A DNA stretch of 64,000 bases, taken from positions 62,001 to 126,000 of the forward strand of contig NZ_JBDLLU010000005.1 of assembly GCF_039749495.1 (NCBI RefSeq). Direction: 5' to 3'. This DNA comes from Dehalogenimonas sp. THU2. Lineage in GTDB: Bacteria > Chloroflexota > Dehalococcoidia > Dehalococcoidales > Dehalococcoidaceae. Below are positions 27,748 to 35,953 of this stretch, one piece after another; position 1 is the first letter of the stretch; the number at the start of each line of letters is the position of its first letter. The position numbers were made by a program, and so were the translations under genes. The notes beneath the pieces are model-generated. The model was not told the DNA's origin, ran no database searches, and worked only from the letters and a program-made list of their open reading frames with translations.

Positions 27748-27811
27748 ATTTTCTCCGGTACCGTTTACCCCTGAAGAATCGAACGAAAATAATAACGATG
27801 CGAGGACGTTG

Positions 27812-28345
27812 ATGAAAACCAGAATGGTATTGCTGCTGATGGCAGCCTTAATGACTTTGAGCGTTGCCGGGTGCGGCGATGCGGAAGCGATTACTCCGCC
27901 TCAGACAACCGCGCCGGCGCAAACAACAGCGCCGCCACTGACCACCCAGGAGCCCCAGGTACAATGGAGCGTAAACGTCCAGGTGATCGGTAAAACACCG
28001 GTTACGATCACCCATGAGGACGCCGCAAAGATCGGTCCGGTAGATATCGTCGCCGCCATCAAAGATGGGAATAATGTCCTGCCGGCACACACCTTCAAAT
28101 GTATCCTGCTCGTCGACCTGCTGGAATACATCGGGTTGAAAACGTTCACAGTTATTACCATCGAGAGTGCCGGCGTCACTGTGGAAATTACTCCGGACAG
28201 GATCGATGCCGCTGCCGCAGGGTTTGCCTGGATGGTTGACGGGGAAGCGTTGAATGCCAGCACCGGATTGGTCAAGTGGGTGAATCACAACCGAGGGCCG
28301 AAACACTGGGCTGACAATGTGACGCTGATCACCGTCATTGAGTAA
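27812..28345 (+). CDS. Lipoprotein with oxidoreductase molybdopterin-binding-like domain
   Basis: 177 aa from the ATG at 27812, the only start giving a proper signal peptide with lipobox (LSVAGC, Cys 21); the frame stays open into the leader RNA but that part is not protein-like. A Thr/Pro/Gln-rich linker (about 27-50) leads to a domain of 125 residues in which ITHEDAAKIGPVDIVAAIKDG, LLVDLLEYIGL, ITIESAG and WMVDGEAL follow the layout of the sulfite-oxidase-type molybdopterin domain (PF00174). The Mo-ligating Cys of that family is not at the expected place (DGNN). It is first in an operon with a B12-type importer and may be an extracytoplasmic binding or delivery protein. Confidence 0.7.
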   Translation: MKTRMVLLLMAALMTLSVAGCGDAEAITPPQTTAPAQTTAPPLTTQEPQVQWSVNVQVIGKTPVTITHEDAAKIGPVDIVAAIKDGNNVLPAHTFKCILLVDLLEYIGLKTFTVITIESAGVTVEITPDRIDAAAAGFAWMVDGEALNASTGLVKWVNHNRGPKHWADNVTLITVIE

Positions 28346-29360
28346 ATTCAACTTCAAAAAGCCGGGTTTATTCGCCCTGCTGATTATCGGGCCGCTTTTG
28401 ATTATGCTGGTATCGCTTTTTATCGGCCGGTACCCTTTGTCGGTGTCAGAAGTGCTTCAAGCTCTGGCTTTCCAACTGGGTCTGGGGAATGCCGATGTCC
28501 CGGCCACGCATATCAACGTGGTCTGGGACATCCGGCTGCCCCGAGCAATTTTAGGGGCGGCGGTAGGCGCCAGCCTGGCGGTCAGCGGCGCGTCCTTCCA
28601 AGGCATGTTCCGCAATCCGCTGGTAAGCTCCAACATCCTGGGGGTATCTTCAGGCGCGGGTTTCGGCGCCGCCCTGGCTATAATCTTGTTTCAGGGTCAG
28701 GCGGTATATATTTATTTGTTTGCCTTCGCCTTCGGCCTGCTGGCGGTCGTGCTCAGTTACATGATCGGTGTGACCTATAAAATCGCACCCACCATAATGC
28801 TGGTACTCGGCGGCGTGGTGGTGTCATCCATATTTGCTTCCCTGATTTCGCTCCTGAAATATCTGGCTGATCCCTATGACCAACTGCCGAGTATCGTTTT
28901 TTGGTTGATGGGCAGTCTGGCAACCGCACAATTCTCGGATATTCTGATCTCTGCCATACCGATGGCGGTCGGGGTTTTAGGGTTGCTTCTAATGAGATGG
29001 CGGCTGAATGTCCTGTCCATGGGGGATGTGGAAGCCAGGGCGCTGGGGGTTAATGTCATGATTTCCAAGAGCCTGGCCATTTTTTTCGCCACTATTGCTA
29101 CAGCGGGAGCAGTCAGCGTCAGCGGGATTATCGGCTGGGTGGGACTGGTGATTCCCCATATCGGCAGAATGCTGGTCGGCACCAATCACAACCTGTTGAT
29201 TCCCGTTTCCCTGTCGCTAGGCGCCATGTACCTGGTGCTGATAGATAATATCGCCCGGACACTTACCGGGGCGGAAATCCCCCTGGGAATTTTAACTTCT
29301 CTCATCGGCGGTCCGTTTTTCATCTATTTGATCAAGCGAACCAAGGCAAGGGGATGGTAA
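28338..29360 (+). CDS. FecCD/BtuC-family ABC transporter permease
   Basis: 340 aa with about ten membrane helices. The family motifs are present: the DIRLPRAILGAAVGASLAVSG segment (about 56-76), GVSSGAGFGAAL, and the cytoplasmic LGxxARAxG-like box at EARALGVNVM that contacts the ATPase. It starts with TTG at 28338, overlapping the preceding stop by eight bases; no later start keeps the first helix. Such permeases import metal chelates, cobamides, heme or, in MolBC systems, molybdate/tungstate. Confidence 0.92.
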   Translation: MSKFNFKKPGLFALLIIGPLLIMLVSLFIGRYPLSVSEVLQALAFQLGLGNADVPATHINVVWDIRLPRAILGAAVGASLAVSGASFQGMFRNPLVSSNILGVSSGAGFGAALAIILFQGQAVYIYLFAFAFGLLAVVLSYMIGVTYKIAPTIMLVLGGVVVSSIFASLISLLKYLADPYDQLPSIVFWLMGSLATAQFSDILISAIPMAVGVLGLLLMRWRLNVLSMGDVEARALGVNVMISKSLAIFFATIATAGAVSVSGIIGWVGLVIPHIGRMLVGTNHNLLIPVSLSLGAMYLVLIDNIARTLTGAEIPLGILTSLIGGPFFIYLIKRTKARGW

Positions 29361-29369
29361 CCATCCGTC

Positions 29370-30191
29370 ATGATTAACGTCACCAATGCTTCATTTTCAT
29401 ACGGTAAGGGTGACGTGTTCCGGGACGTCAATCTACAGGTCAACCGCGGTGAGATCTATTGCCTTCTGGGGCCGAACGGCTGCGGCAAATCCACGCTGAT
29501 ATTATGCATACTCGGCGTCCTGAAAACAGCCAACGGCAGCGTTTCACTGGATGGTCAGGACATCCGCGATCTAAAGCCCCGGGATATCGCACGGTTGGCG
29601 GCCTATATACCCCAGGTACACGAGAAACCGTTCCCATATAAGGTTATCGATGTCGTCCTCATGGGTAGAACAGCCTACAGCGGCACTTTTTCGCCGCCGT
29701 CAGCCCAGGACCGGATAATCGCTGAAGAAGCGTTGGCAAAGGCCGGTATCGCCCAATTCGCCGAACGCCCTTACACCCAACTTAGCGGCGGCGAGACGCA
29801 ATTGGTGATAGTAGCAAGGGCGCTGGCCCAGCAGACACCAATACTGGTCCTGGACGAGCCGACCTCCCACCTTGATTTCCACAATGAATTATATTTTCTG
29901 CAGTCCATTGTCAGACTGGTTCAGGAGTCCAACCTGACAGTGGTCATGGCCACCCACTCGCCCAACCATGCTTTTTACTTTGAGGGCTCCGGGATCAACA
30001 CCAGGGTTGGGTTGATGAATCATCAAATAATCGCAGTTCAGGGCAGCCCGTCCGCCGCTCTTACTGAAGAAAATATGGCAAAAACCTTCAACATCCGATC
30101 CAAAGTCGTTTGTTACCAATGGGAAGGTGTTGATTTGAAACAGATCATACCTCTTGAAATCACTGATACGGTTCCTGAAAGGAAGTTTTAA
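29370..30191 (+). CDS. ABC transporter ATP-binding protein (BtuD/FecE type)
   Basis: 273 aa with Walker A LGPNGCGKST (about 33-42), Q-loop YIPQVHE, signature LSGGETQLV, Walker B ILVLDEPTSHLD and switch His in ATHSPNHAFYF. The last 50 residues form an accessory C-terminal domain. It begins nine bases after the permease gene and ends just before the binding-protein gene, completing a BtuC2D2F-type importer. Confidence 0.92.
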   Translation: MINVTNASFSYGKGDVFRDVNLQVNRGEIYCLLGPNGCGKSTLILCILGVLKTANGSVSLDGQDIRDLKPRDIARLAAYIPQVHEKPFPYKVIDVVLMGRTAYSGTFSPPSAQDRIIAEEALAKAGIAQFAERPYTQLSGGETQLVIVARALAQQTPILVLDEPTSHLDFHNELYFLQSIVRLVQESNLTVVMATHSPNHAFYFEGSGINTRVGLMNHQIIAVQGSPSAALTEENMAKTFNIRSKVVCYQWEGVDLKQIIPLEITDTVPERKF

Positions 30192-30192
30192 C

Positions 30193-31266
30193 ATGAAGCT
30201 GAAATCATCTTTCATCGTCGTCTCGCTGTTATTGCTGGGTTCGTTACTACCTGGCTGCAACAACCAGCAACCACCGGAAAACCAGGAAGATACCGTTACC
30301 GTGGTGGACAGCGCCGGCAGGACCGTTGAAGTTCCTGCCAATGTCCGAAGGATCGCCGCTCTGTATTCATTCGCCGCATATACCGTCTGCCTGCTGGGAC
30401 GTGGTAATGACCTGGTGGGAGTACCGGGTGGCCTCCAGCGAGATATTCTGCTGATTGAAATTTTTCCGGAGATCGCAAACGCCTCGGTACCCCGGGAAGG
30501 CGGAGCCATCAACATGGAAGAACTGCTGCGGATTGATCCGGATGTGGTCATCGTCAGAAATGAGTTCGTTGCCGACCAGAAAGAGGTTGAGAAGCTGGAT
30601 AACAGCGGCATTCCATATGTTGTGGTTGATTACAACAGCATGGAGGAACAGCGGGAGGCTGTGCTGATCGTCGGCCGGACCATCGGCAGAGAAGCGGAAG
30701 CTGTGGCTTTCAACAACTACTACCTGGATATAATCGACCGGGTCGATCAGGTGGTAGGTGACCTGGCCGAAGACGACAAGGTCAGATTGCATCACTCCGA
30801 GAATCAGGCTACCCGGGCGACCCACGCCGACTCCCTGGTCGCGGACTGGACCCGGGCTGCTGGGGTGATCAATGTTTCCGTTGGCGGCGACCTTGAACTC
30901 ATCGGTAATGACTACTATGCCAGTATCGAACAGATCCTGCTCTGGAATCCGGAAGTGATCATCGTCAATGAACCTTCGGCCTATGCCATCATCACCAAGC
31001 ACCCTCAATGGTCCGGAATCACCGCTGTTCAACAGGGACAAGTGTACCAACTGCCGAACGGTATCTCCCGCTGGGGACACCCGGGGTCGGTGGAAACGCC
31101 CCTGGCCTTGTTATGGACGGCTGTAACCGTTTACCCCGACCTGTTTCCCGATGTGGATATGCCTGCGGAAGTGCACCAATTTTACAAGACATTTTTTAAT
31201 ATGGAACTGGATGCCGCGATGATTGCTACAATACTTGAAGGCGGTGACTTAAGAGCGCCCAAGTGA
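30193..31266 (+). CDS. ABC transporter substrate-binding lipoprotein (BtuF/FhuD fold)
   Basis: 357 aa from the ATG at 30193, two bases after the ATPase stop; a longer frame lies inside the ATPase gene. Signal peptide with lipobox LLPGC (Cys 22). The mature protein is a class III periplasmic-binding-protein: VTVVDSAGRTVEVPANVRRIAAL, a central long helix after EREAVAFNNYYLDI and a second lobe with NPEVIIVNEPSAY. The substrate is not readable; cobamide, siderophore or oxyanion are all known for this fold. Confidence 0.9.
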   Translation: MKLKSSFIVVSLLLLGSLLPGCNNQQPPENQEDTVTVVDSAGRTVEVPANVRRIAALYSFAAYTVCLLGRGNDLVGVPGGLQRDILLIEIFPEIANASVPREGGAINMEELLRIDPDVVIVRNEFVADQKEVEKLDNSGIPYVVVDYNSMEEQREAVLIVGRTIGREAEAVAFNNYYLDIIDRVDQVVGDLAEDDKVRLHHSENQATRATHADSLVADWTRAAGVINVSVGGDLELIGNDYYASIEQILLWNPEVIIVNEPSAYAIITKHPQWSGITAVQQGQVYQLPNGISRWGHPGSVETPLALLWTAVTVYPDLFPDVDMPAEVHQFYKTFFNMELDAAMIATILEGGDLRAPK

Positions 31267-31367
31267 AACCCAGGTAGCCAACCGCGCCATGCCCAGCGTG
31301 CTTTTTCTTGGGTGCTGGTGTTATATTTGTAGCTGTCTGTGGATAAAAACGGTGCAAGGAGTTGGTT

Positions 31368-32114
31368 ATGGGTCGGCTTGTTTTTATCGGTATCGATGAC
31401 ACCGACGTCCTGGACGGTCCGGGCACGGGCAGGGTGGCCAGAGGGCTGGTCCAGTACCTGGAATCACGTGGTTTGGGAAGGCACAAGGGGGTCATCCGCC
31501 ATCAGCTTCTGGTTGACCCCAGGATCCCCTATACATCTCACAACAGCGCCAAATGCATCCTGTTCCAAACCGCAGAATCAATCGAGAGCCTCCGGCAGCC
31601 GTGCGTTAAATACATGGCGGAGAATTTCCAACCCGGGTCCGACCCCGGCCTGTGTATTTGCGAAGACCGTCAGTTTGATGATGAGTTTTACGGTTACGGC
31701 GTCCTGGCTCAAACAGATTATATCCCCAAATCGCAGACCATCAGCCTGGCGGAAAAGTGGGATATTTACCTTGAGGCCCTGGGTGGTACGGGGGATGGTA
31801 TTATCGGGGCGCTGGCAGGGGTTTCTTTAAGCGCCGGCGGCAACGACGGGCGGTATATCCACCTGAGAGGGATCAAGGAGGTGGGGAGGTTATTGATTGT
31901 CAGCGAGGTAAAGGAACAGACCGATACCCTTTCCGTGATCGATGAACAGGGGAACATTGTCCCTGACAGCGCTTTGGTTGACAATCTGGGCTGGCTGCGG
32001 CCTACTCGCATCGACGGCCAGCCGAAACTGAAAGTCCGGCTGGAAAGTAGCGCTGACGGGAATCCGGTGTGGCAGCCGGTGGAACGTAAGAAAATATGCC
32101 ATGAAAAGGGCTAG
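31368..32114 (+). CDS. TiaS-like (tRNA-Ile2 agmatinylcytidine synthetase N-domain) protein
   Basis: 248 aa from the ATG at 31368, preceded by AAGGAG at seven bases. It opens with FIGIDDTDVLDGPGTGRVARGL, close to the IDDTDS..G.CT box of the kinase-like domain of archaeal TiaS, and continues with RHQLLVDPRIPYTSHNSAKC, like the 'NPxIPWKTRGN' box. The OB-fold and zinc ribbon of full-length TiaS (over 400 aa) are missing. Bacteria normally use TilS for tRNA-Ile2, so this is more likely a paralogue with another activity. It is 101 bases behind the importer operon. Confidence 0.6.
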   Translation: MGRLVFIGIDDTDVLDGPGTGRVARGLVQYLESRGLGRHKGVIRHQLLVDPRIPYTSHNSAKCILFQTAESIESLRQPCVKYMAENFQPGSDPGLCICEDRQFDDEFYGYGVLAQTDYIPKSQTISLAEKWDIYLEALGGTGDGIIGALAGVSLSAGGNDGRYIHLRGIKEVGRLLIVSEVKEQTDTLSVIDEQGNIVPDSALVDNLGWLRPTRIDGQPKLKVRLESSADGNPVWQPVERKKICHEKG

Positions 32115-32256
32115 TGTGTCCGCCAGGTCCTACATTTCCCCCAGTTAAGATCATTAGCCACTATGCTGAGATCCGGCGGAGAAAATCAGTCTCGAATGAT
32201 CGCAATTGGGGGGTTCCGCAAGGGGGAACGAAAAATGGATCGGTCTCAGAAGAAAA

Positions 32257-32346
<90 letters not shown>

Positions 32347-32497
32347 ATGTGAGCCACTCTTCTGGAAGCCTGCCAATGATAATAAAAGTAAGCCAGTTAG
32401 TCAAACCGGATGGGCGTACCGGGAGAAAACCTGGCTGTGATACGATTCATTGCATGTCATGCGGAACCTGGAGGCATTGCGACGTTCTTAAAGTTAT

Positions 32498-32773
32498 TCA
32501 ACTCGTTGACCGAGTCGGTTCATTCTCTCCCATGATCAACCGTTCTTTTCTTGCCTTCGGCCAAGTTTTGACCTGGGATTCCCTTTTTTTCGCGGCCGAG
32601 ACGTCGGCATGTTTTTCAAAGTATACCAGCGTAACCGGCCCGCGGCCGCGAGTGTACTTGGCGCCCGTACCCCGGTTATGCTGTTCGATGCGTTGATCGA
32701 GGCCGGTGGTGACCCCGGAATAGATGGAGCCATCGCGGCATCTGAGTATATAGAAAAACCATTCTTGGTCCAA
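32498..32773 (-). CDS. GIY-YIG nuclease family protein
   Basis: 91 aa. The GIY-YIG domain is clear: FYILRCRDGSIYSGVT (the GIY and YIG positions read as FYI and YSG), QRIEQHNRGTGAKYT with the catalytic Arg, and the later EKHADVSAAKKRE with the metal-binding Glu. This is the small UPF0213/YhbQ-type, possibly active on nicked or damaged DNA. It is located between two tRNA-Ser genes on the same strand. Confidence 0.92.
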   Translation of the reverse strand: MDQEWFFYILRCRDGSIYSGVTTGLDQRIEQHNRGTGAKYTRGRGPVTLVYFEKHADVSAAKKRESQVKTWPKARKERLIMGENEPTRSTS

Positions 32774-32822
32774 GATCGACTCGATTTGGGTTTCAAAGGA
32801 CTATTTGCCAGAGTTCAGATGG

Positions 32823-32909
32823 CGGAGAGGGCGGGATTCGAACCCGCGCTCCGCATAAACGGAGATCGCTTTTCGAGAGCGACACCATCAGCCACTCGGA
32901 CACCTCTCC
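32823..32909 (-). tRNA. tRNA-Ser (CGA)
   Basis: 87 bases on the minus strand: acceptor GGAGAGG/CCTCTCC identical to the other serine tRNA, anticodon stem TCGCT/AGCGA with loop CTCGAAA (anticodon CGA), variable arm CTCCGTTTATGCGGAG, T-loop GTTCGAATC. Discriminator G; no encoded CCA. Confidence 0.97.
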
Positions 32910-32972
32910 CCGACGGGTATTTTAGCGGAACGGTGGCGGAAAGTGAAACTAACTTTGCGCGGGTGGCTGCGT

Positions 32973-32978
32973 TATAAT
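32973..32978 (+). promoter_or_regulatory. -10 box six bases before the lipoprotein start
   Basis: A perfect TATAAT ends six bases before the ATG at 32985, so RNA should start at the A of the start codon. No -35 of quality is visible. Confidence 0.5.
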
Positions 32979-32984
32979 TTGCAT

Positions 32985-33776
32985 ATGAAGACTTTATTGA
33001 TCGCCGCTCTTGTTATCGGACTACTAGTACCCGCTACCGGCTGCCAGAGGTTTGAAAGAGAACTGGCGCCCATCGAAGGTGTTTCTATCGAACTGACCGA
33101 ATCCGGCGATCAATTCCGGGCTCAGGTTGAGATCACTTACGGGTTGCCGAACGGTTGCTACGAACCGGATGAGATCAAGAAAACAGCTATCACCGGCGGT
33201 TTCGATATCGCCGTCTGGATCAAGCTGCCCGCGACCGCGGAGGCTTGCAATGAGATTTATCGCCTGGAAACGGCCATTGTGGACCTGGGCAGCGATTTTA
33301 AGGCCGGGGAAACCTACACCGCCCGGGTCAACGGTGTCGAGCACCGATTCACCGTATCTGGGGCGACAGGGGATGAAGACCTGATCATCAAGACCGCGCC
33401 CATTGTATCGGTGGACGTACGGATAGCCGAGTCGTTCCAGCCCCAGGTATTTATCGATATCAGGGGGCTGCTCACTGACGGGTGTACCGTTCTTAACGAT
33501 GTCGATATTCAGCGCCAGGGAACTACAATTGACATAACAGTGACCACCCAGCGCCCGAAGGACGCCGTCTGCATCCAGGTGGTCAGTTTCTTCACCCATG
33601 CCGTGCCCCTCGGTTCGGATTTCGTTGCCGGGCAGACTTATACACTTCGGGTGAACGGTCAGGCGAGTCAATTCACCGTTGGTTCTTCTGGGGGGTCCTC
33701 GGGTGGGGAAGTGCCGCCGGTGACGGATCCGGCGCCCGCACCGGCGCCGATGCCGGGGGTGCCGCCGGATAGATAA
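32985..33776 (+). CDS. Lipoprotein with two tandem copies of a two-cysteine beta domain
   Basis: 263 aa from the ATG at 32985 (lipobox PATGC, Cys 20). Two copies of an 85-residue module follow (about 28-125 and 137-230). Both have a 'GxxxxGC' turn, a second Cys about 28-35 residues on, then LGSDF.AG.TY..RVNG...FTV (LGSDFKAGETYTARVNG and LGSDFVAGQTYTLRVNG). The tail is a Gly/Ser then Pro/Ala-rich stretch (PAPAPAPMPG). The module is a recurrent extracellular domain in environmental bacteria as far as I remember, with no settled function. Transcription is probably leaderless. Confidence 0.75.
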   Translation: MKTLLIAALVIGLLVPATGCQRFERELAPIEGVSIELTESGDQFRAQVEITYGLPNGCYEPDEIKKTAITGGFDIAVWIKLPATAEACNEIYRLETAIVDLGSDFKAGETYTARVNGVEHRFTVSGATGDEDLIIKTAPIVSVDVRIAESFQPQVFIDIRGLLTDGCTVLNDVDIQRQGTTIDITVTTQRPKDAVCIQVVSFFTHAVPLGSDFVAGQTYTLRVNGQASQFTVGSSGGSSGGEVPPVTDPAPAPAPMPGVPPDR

Positions 33777-33785
33777 AGATAACGA

Positions 33786-33865
33786 GACAAATCCGAAATC
33801 CGAGTATCGAAATCCGAAACAATTTCAAAATACCAAATACCAAAGTTTGAACCCCGAAACCCGCA
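33786..33865. repeat. Degenerate CGAAATCC/ACCAAATACC repeat
   Basis: Units CCGAAATCCGAGTATCG, AAATCCGAAAC, ATACCAAATACCAAAG and CCCCGAAACCCGC follow one another in the gap before the antiporter gene. The first part matches the repeat at 22735-22853. Confidence 0.6.
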
Positions 33866-33929
33866 ACTCGCGACTCATGACTTGCACGACTAGCGAAAAA
33901 ACTTAGAATCTGCTAAAGTTTCCAGCCAT

Positions 33930-35210
33930 ATGGAAACTGAGCATTTAATATTTAGTTTGATCCTGACCTTCGGTCTGGTGCTCCTGGCGGCACGCCTTGG
34001 TGGGGAGATCGCCGAACGTTATCTGAAGCAGCCGGCGGTGATCGGCGAACTGGCGGCCGGTATTATTATCTCTCCCTTCCTGCTTGGCGGTCTGCTGGGC
34101 GACCCGGTGATACTGAATTTCGGTACCATCAGCGGCCACCTGGTCGAAGGTGGACTCGAGATCGAGAATTTCAACCCGTTGCAAGTCGTTTCTGAGATCG
34201 CAGTGATCGCTTTACTCTTCGTGGCCGGTATGGAAACCGACGTCCGTTCGTTCGTGAAAAATGCCTTCACCGGTGCCCTGGTAGCCGTCGGCGGCGTTAT
34301 TGTGCCCTTTATCCTGGGGTATTTTGCGGCCATGTACTTTTTTCCCGACATCGGCGTTGTAGGTTGGCTGTTCACCGGCGCGGTGCTAACCGCTACCAGT
34401 ATCGGTATCACGGTGCGCATCCTCATGGATATGGGCAAGCTGGGAACCCGGGAGGGGACCATAATCCTGGTCGCCGCGGTTATCGACGATATCATCGGTT
34501 TGGTAATTCTTTCGGTGGTTATCTCCATGGCTAAGACCGGCGAATTGTCAGCGGGCAGTGCCCTGGTTACCGGCGCCATCGGCTTCGCCGTCTGGCTGGG
34601 CATACTGTTCCTCGGTTACTACGGGCATAAATATATCTCACGCTTTTTACTCCAACCCTTTAAAGAGTCCGGTCTGATGCCGATCACGGCGCTTATCGTG
34701 GGTGTGCTGATTTCCTGGGGAGTGACCCTCGTCGGGCTGCATCCGGTGGTCGGCGCTTACGTGGCTGGTCTGATGTTCGCCGCCACCGCGGAACGCGAGG
34801 AGATTATTCACCAGACCCGGCCGATTATGCTTTTCCTGGCGCCGTTCTTTTTCGCTTACCTCGGCATGCAGGTGGACCTGGGAGAGATCGCCGTGGTCAT
34901 CGTACCTGCCGCGGTCATAATCGTCCTGGCAGTATTCGGCAAGATCATCGGTTGTTACCTCCCGGCCAAGCTGATCGGAAAGTGTGACAATCGCGGTGCG
35001 CTGATCGTCGGCATGGGCATGGTTCCCCGCGGTGAGGTCGGCCTTATCGTCGCCGGTGCCGGTCTTTTGGTCGGCGCTATCAGCCGGGATATTTTCGGTG
35101 TGGCCGTGGCGGTCAGCCTGGTCACCACACTTATCGCCCCTTCGCTGCTCAAGCCGTTCTTTAAAAAGATGGCAGCCACACCCCCGGTTACCCCGCATTT
35201 GCCCCATTAA
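33930..35210 (+). CDS. Cation/proton antiporter, CPA2 (KefB/NapA-like) family
   Basis: 426 aa with about twelve membrane helices and no nucleotide-binding RCK domain. The family marks are GELAAGIIISPFLLG (about 35-49), a pair of charged residues in the sixth helix region (AAVIDDIIGLVIL, about 185, the DD ion-binding pair), and GMVPRGEVGLIVAGAG (about 364). It exchanges Na+ or K+ for H+. A TGC-TAAAGT extended -10 box lies ten bases before the ATG, so the mRNA may be leaderless. Confidence 0.9.
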   Translation: METEHLIFSLILTFGLVLLAARLGGEIAERYLKQPAVIGELAAGIIISPFLLGGLLGDPVILNFGTISGHLVEGGLEIENFNPLQVVSEIAVIALLFVAGMETDVRSFVKNAFTGALVAVGGVIVPFILGYFAAMYFFPDIGVVGWLFTGAVLTATSIGITVRILMDMGKLGTREGTIILVAAVIDDIIGLVILSVVISMAKTGELSAGSALVTGAIGFAVWLGILFLGYYGHKYISRFLLQPFKESGLMPITALIVGVLISWGVTLVGLHPVVGAYVAGLMFAATAEREEIIHQTRPIMLFLAPFFFAYLGMQVDLGEIAVVIVPAAVIIVLAVFGKIIGCYLPAKLIGKCDNRGALIVGMGMVPRGEVGLIVAGAGLLVGAISRDIFGVAVAVSLVTTLIAPSLLKPFFKKMAATPPVTPHLPH

Positions 35211-35269
35211 TACTGCGTATTCCTTGTCAAGATTACTTTAAATACGCTAAAATGTAATCCTACCCCTTC

Positions 35270-35342
35270 GCCCCTGTAGCTCAGGCGGATAGAGCACCAG
35301 CCTCCGAAGCTGGTTGCGAGCGTTCGAGTCGCTCCAGGGGCA
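35270..35342 (+). tRNA. tRNA-Arg (CCG)
   Basis: 73 bases: acceptor GCCCCTG/CAGGGGC, D-arm AGCTCAGGCGGATAGAGC, anticodon stem CCAGC/GCTGG with loop CTCCGAA (anticodon CCG), T-arm GAGCG/CGCTC with loop TTCGAGT. Discriminator A; no encoded CCA. Confidence 0.95.
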
Positions 35343-35377
35343 CTTTCATTCAGTAAACCGGTCAGGGAGGAGCTACT

Positions 35378-35953
35378 ATCAAAAGCGAACTTACTGAACT
35401 CAGGTGGCACGGCCGCGGCGGACAAGGCGCCGTAACCTCAGCCGAACTCGTGGCCCAGGCGGCCATCGCCGAAGGCAAATACGCCCAGGGATTTCCCAGT
35501 TTTGGACCCGAACGCCGAGGCGCCCCGGTCATGGCCTTTAATCGAGTCAGCGCCACTAACCCCATCCGCAATCGCGCCGGCATCGCCCAGCCGGATGTTG
35601 TGGTGGTGCTGGATCCCAGCCTCGTCGAGATCGGCAACGTTACCGCCGGACTCAAAGGCGGCGGAACCATCATCATCAACACCACCAAAGCCATGGACGC
35701 TTTCCCAAAACTCGGTGAAAAATGGCAGGTGGCTATTATCGACGCCAACCGCATCGCCCGCGAGGAACTCGGCGTACCTATCGTCAATACCACCATGCTC
35801 GGTGCTTTGATAAAAGCCACCGGCGTGGTCGAGCTCGAATCCATGATCGAACCGCTGAAAGCCCGTTTCGGGCGGATAGCGGAAAAGAACATCAAGGCTA
35901 TGAGACGCGCTTTCGAAGAGACCCAGGTAAAGGAGCTTGAAGCAATTGGCTAA
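35378..35953 (+). CDS. 2-oxoacid:ferredoxin oxidoreductase gamma subunit (ATC start)
   Basis: 191 aa read from ATC at 35378. The frame has a stop at 35354 and no ATG, GTG or TTG before a GTG at 35450, yet the family's N-terminal RWHGRGGQGAVTSAELVAQA lies upstream of that GTG. GGGAGGAG (35365-35372) sits five to seven bases before the ATC, an ideal ribosome binding site, and homologues start M-K-x-E-L in this place. The rest is typical: FPSFGPERRGAPVMAF, DVVVVLDPSL and the GALIKATGVV box. The subunit completes the heterotetrameric POR/KOR enzyme with the delta, alpha and beta genes that follow. The tRNA-Arg gene ends 35 bases upstream. Confidence 0.9.
   Translation: MKSELTELRWHGRGGQGAVTSAELVAQAAIAEGKYAQGFPSFGPERRGAPVMAFNRVSATNPIRNRAGIAQPDVVVVLDPSLVEIGNVTAGLKGGGTIIINTTKAMDAFPKLGEKWQVAIIDANRIAREELGVPIVNTTMLGALIKATGVVELESMIEPLKARFGRIAEKNIKAMRRAFEETQVKELEAIG

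Noticed and set aside
27602-27811. In-frame extension of the lipoprotein gene through the leader RNA
   Set aside because: The region folds as RNA and has a terminator; the proper signal peptide starts at ATG 27812.
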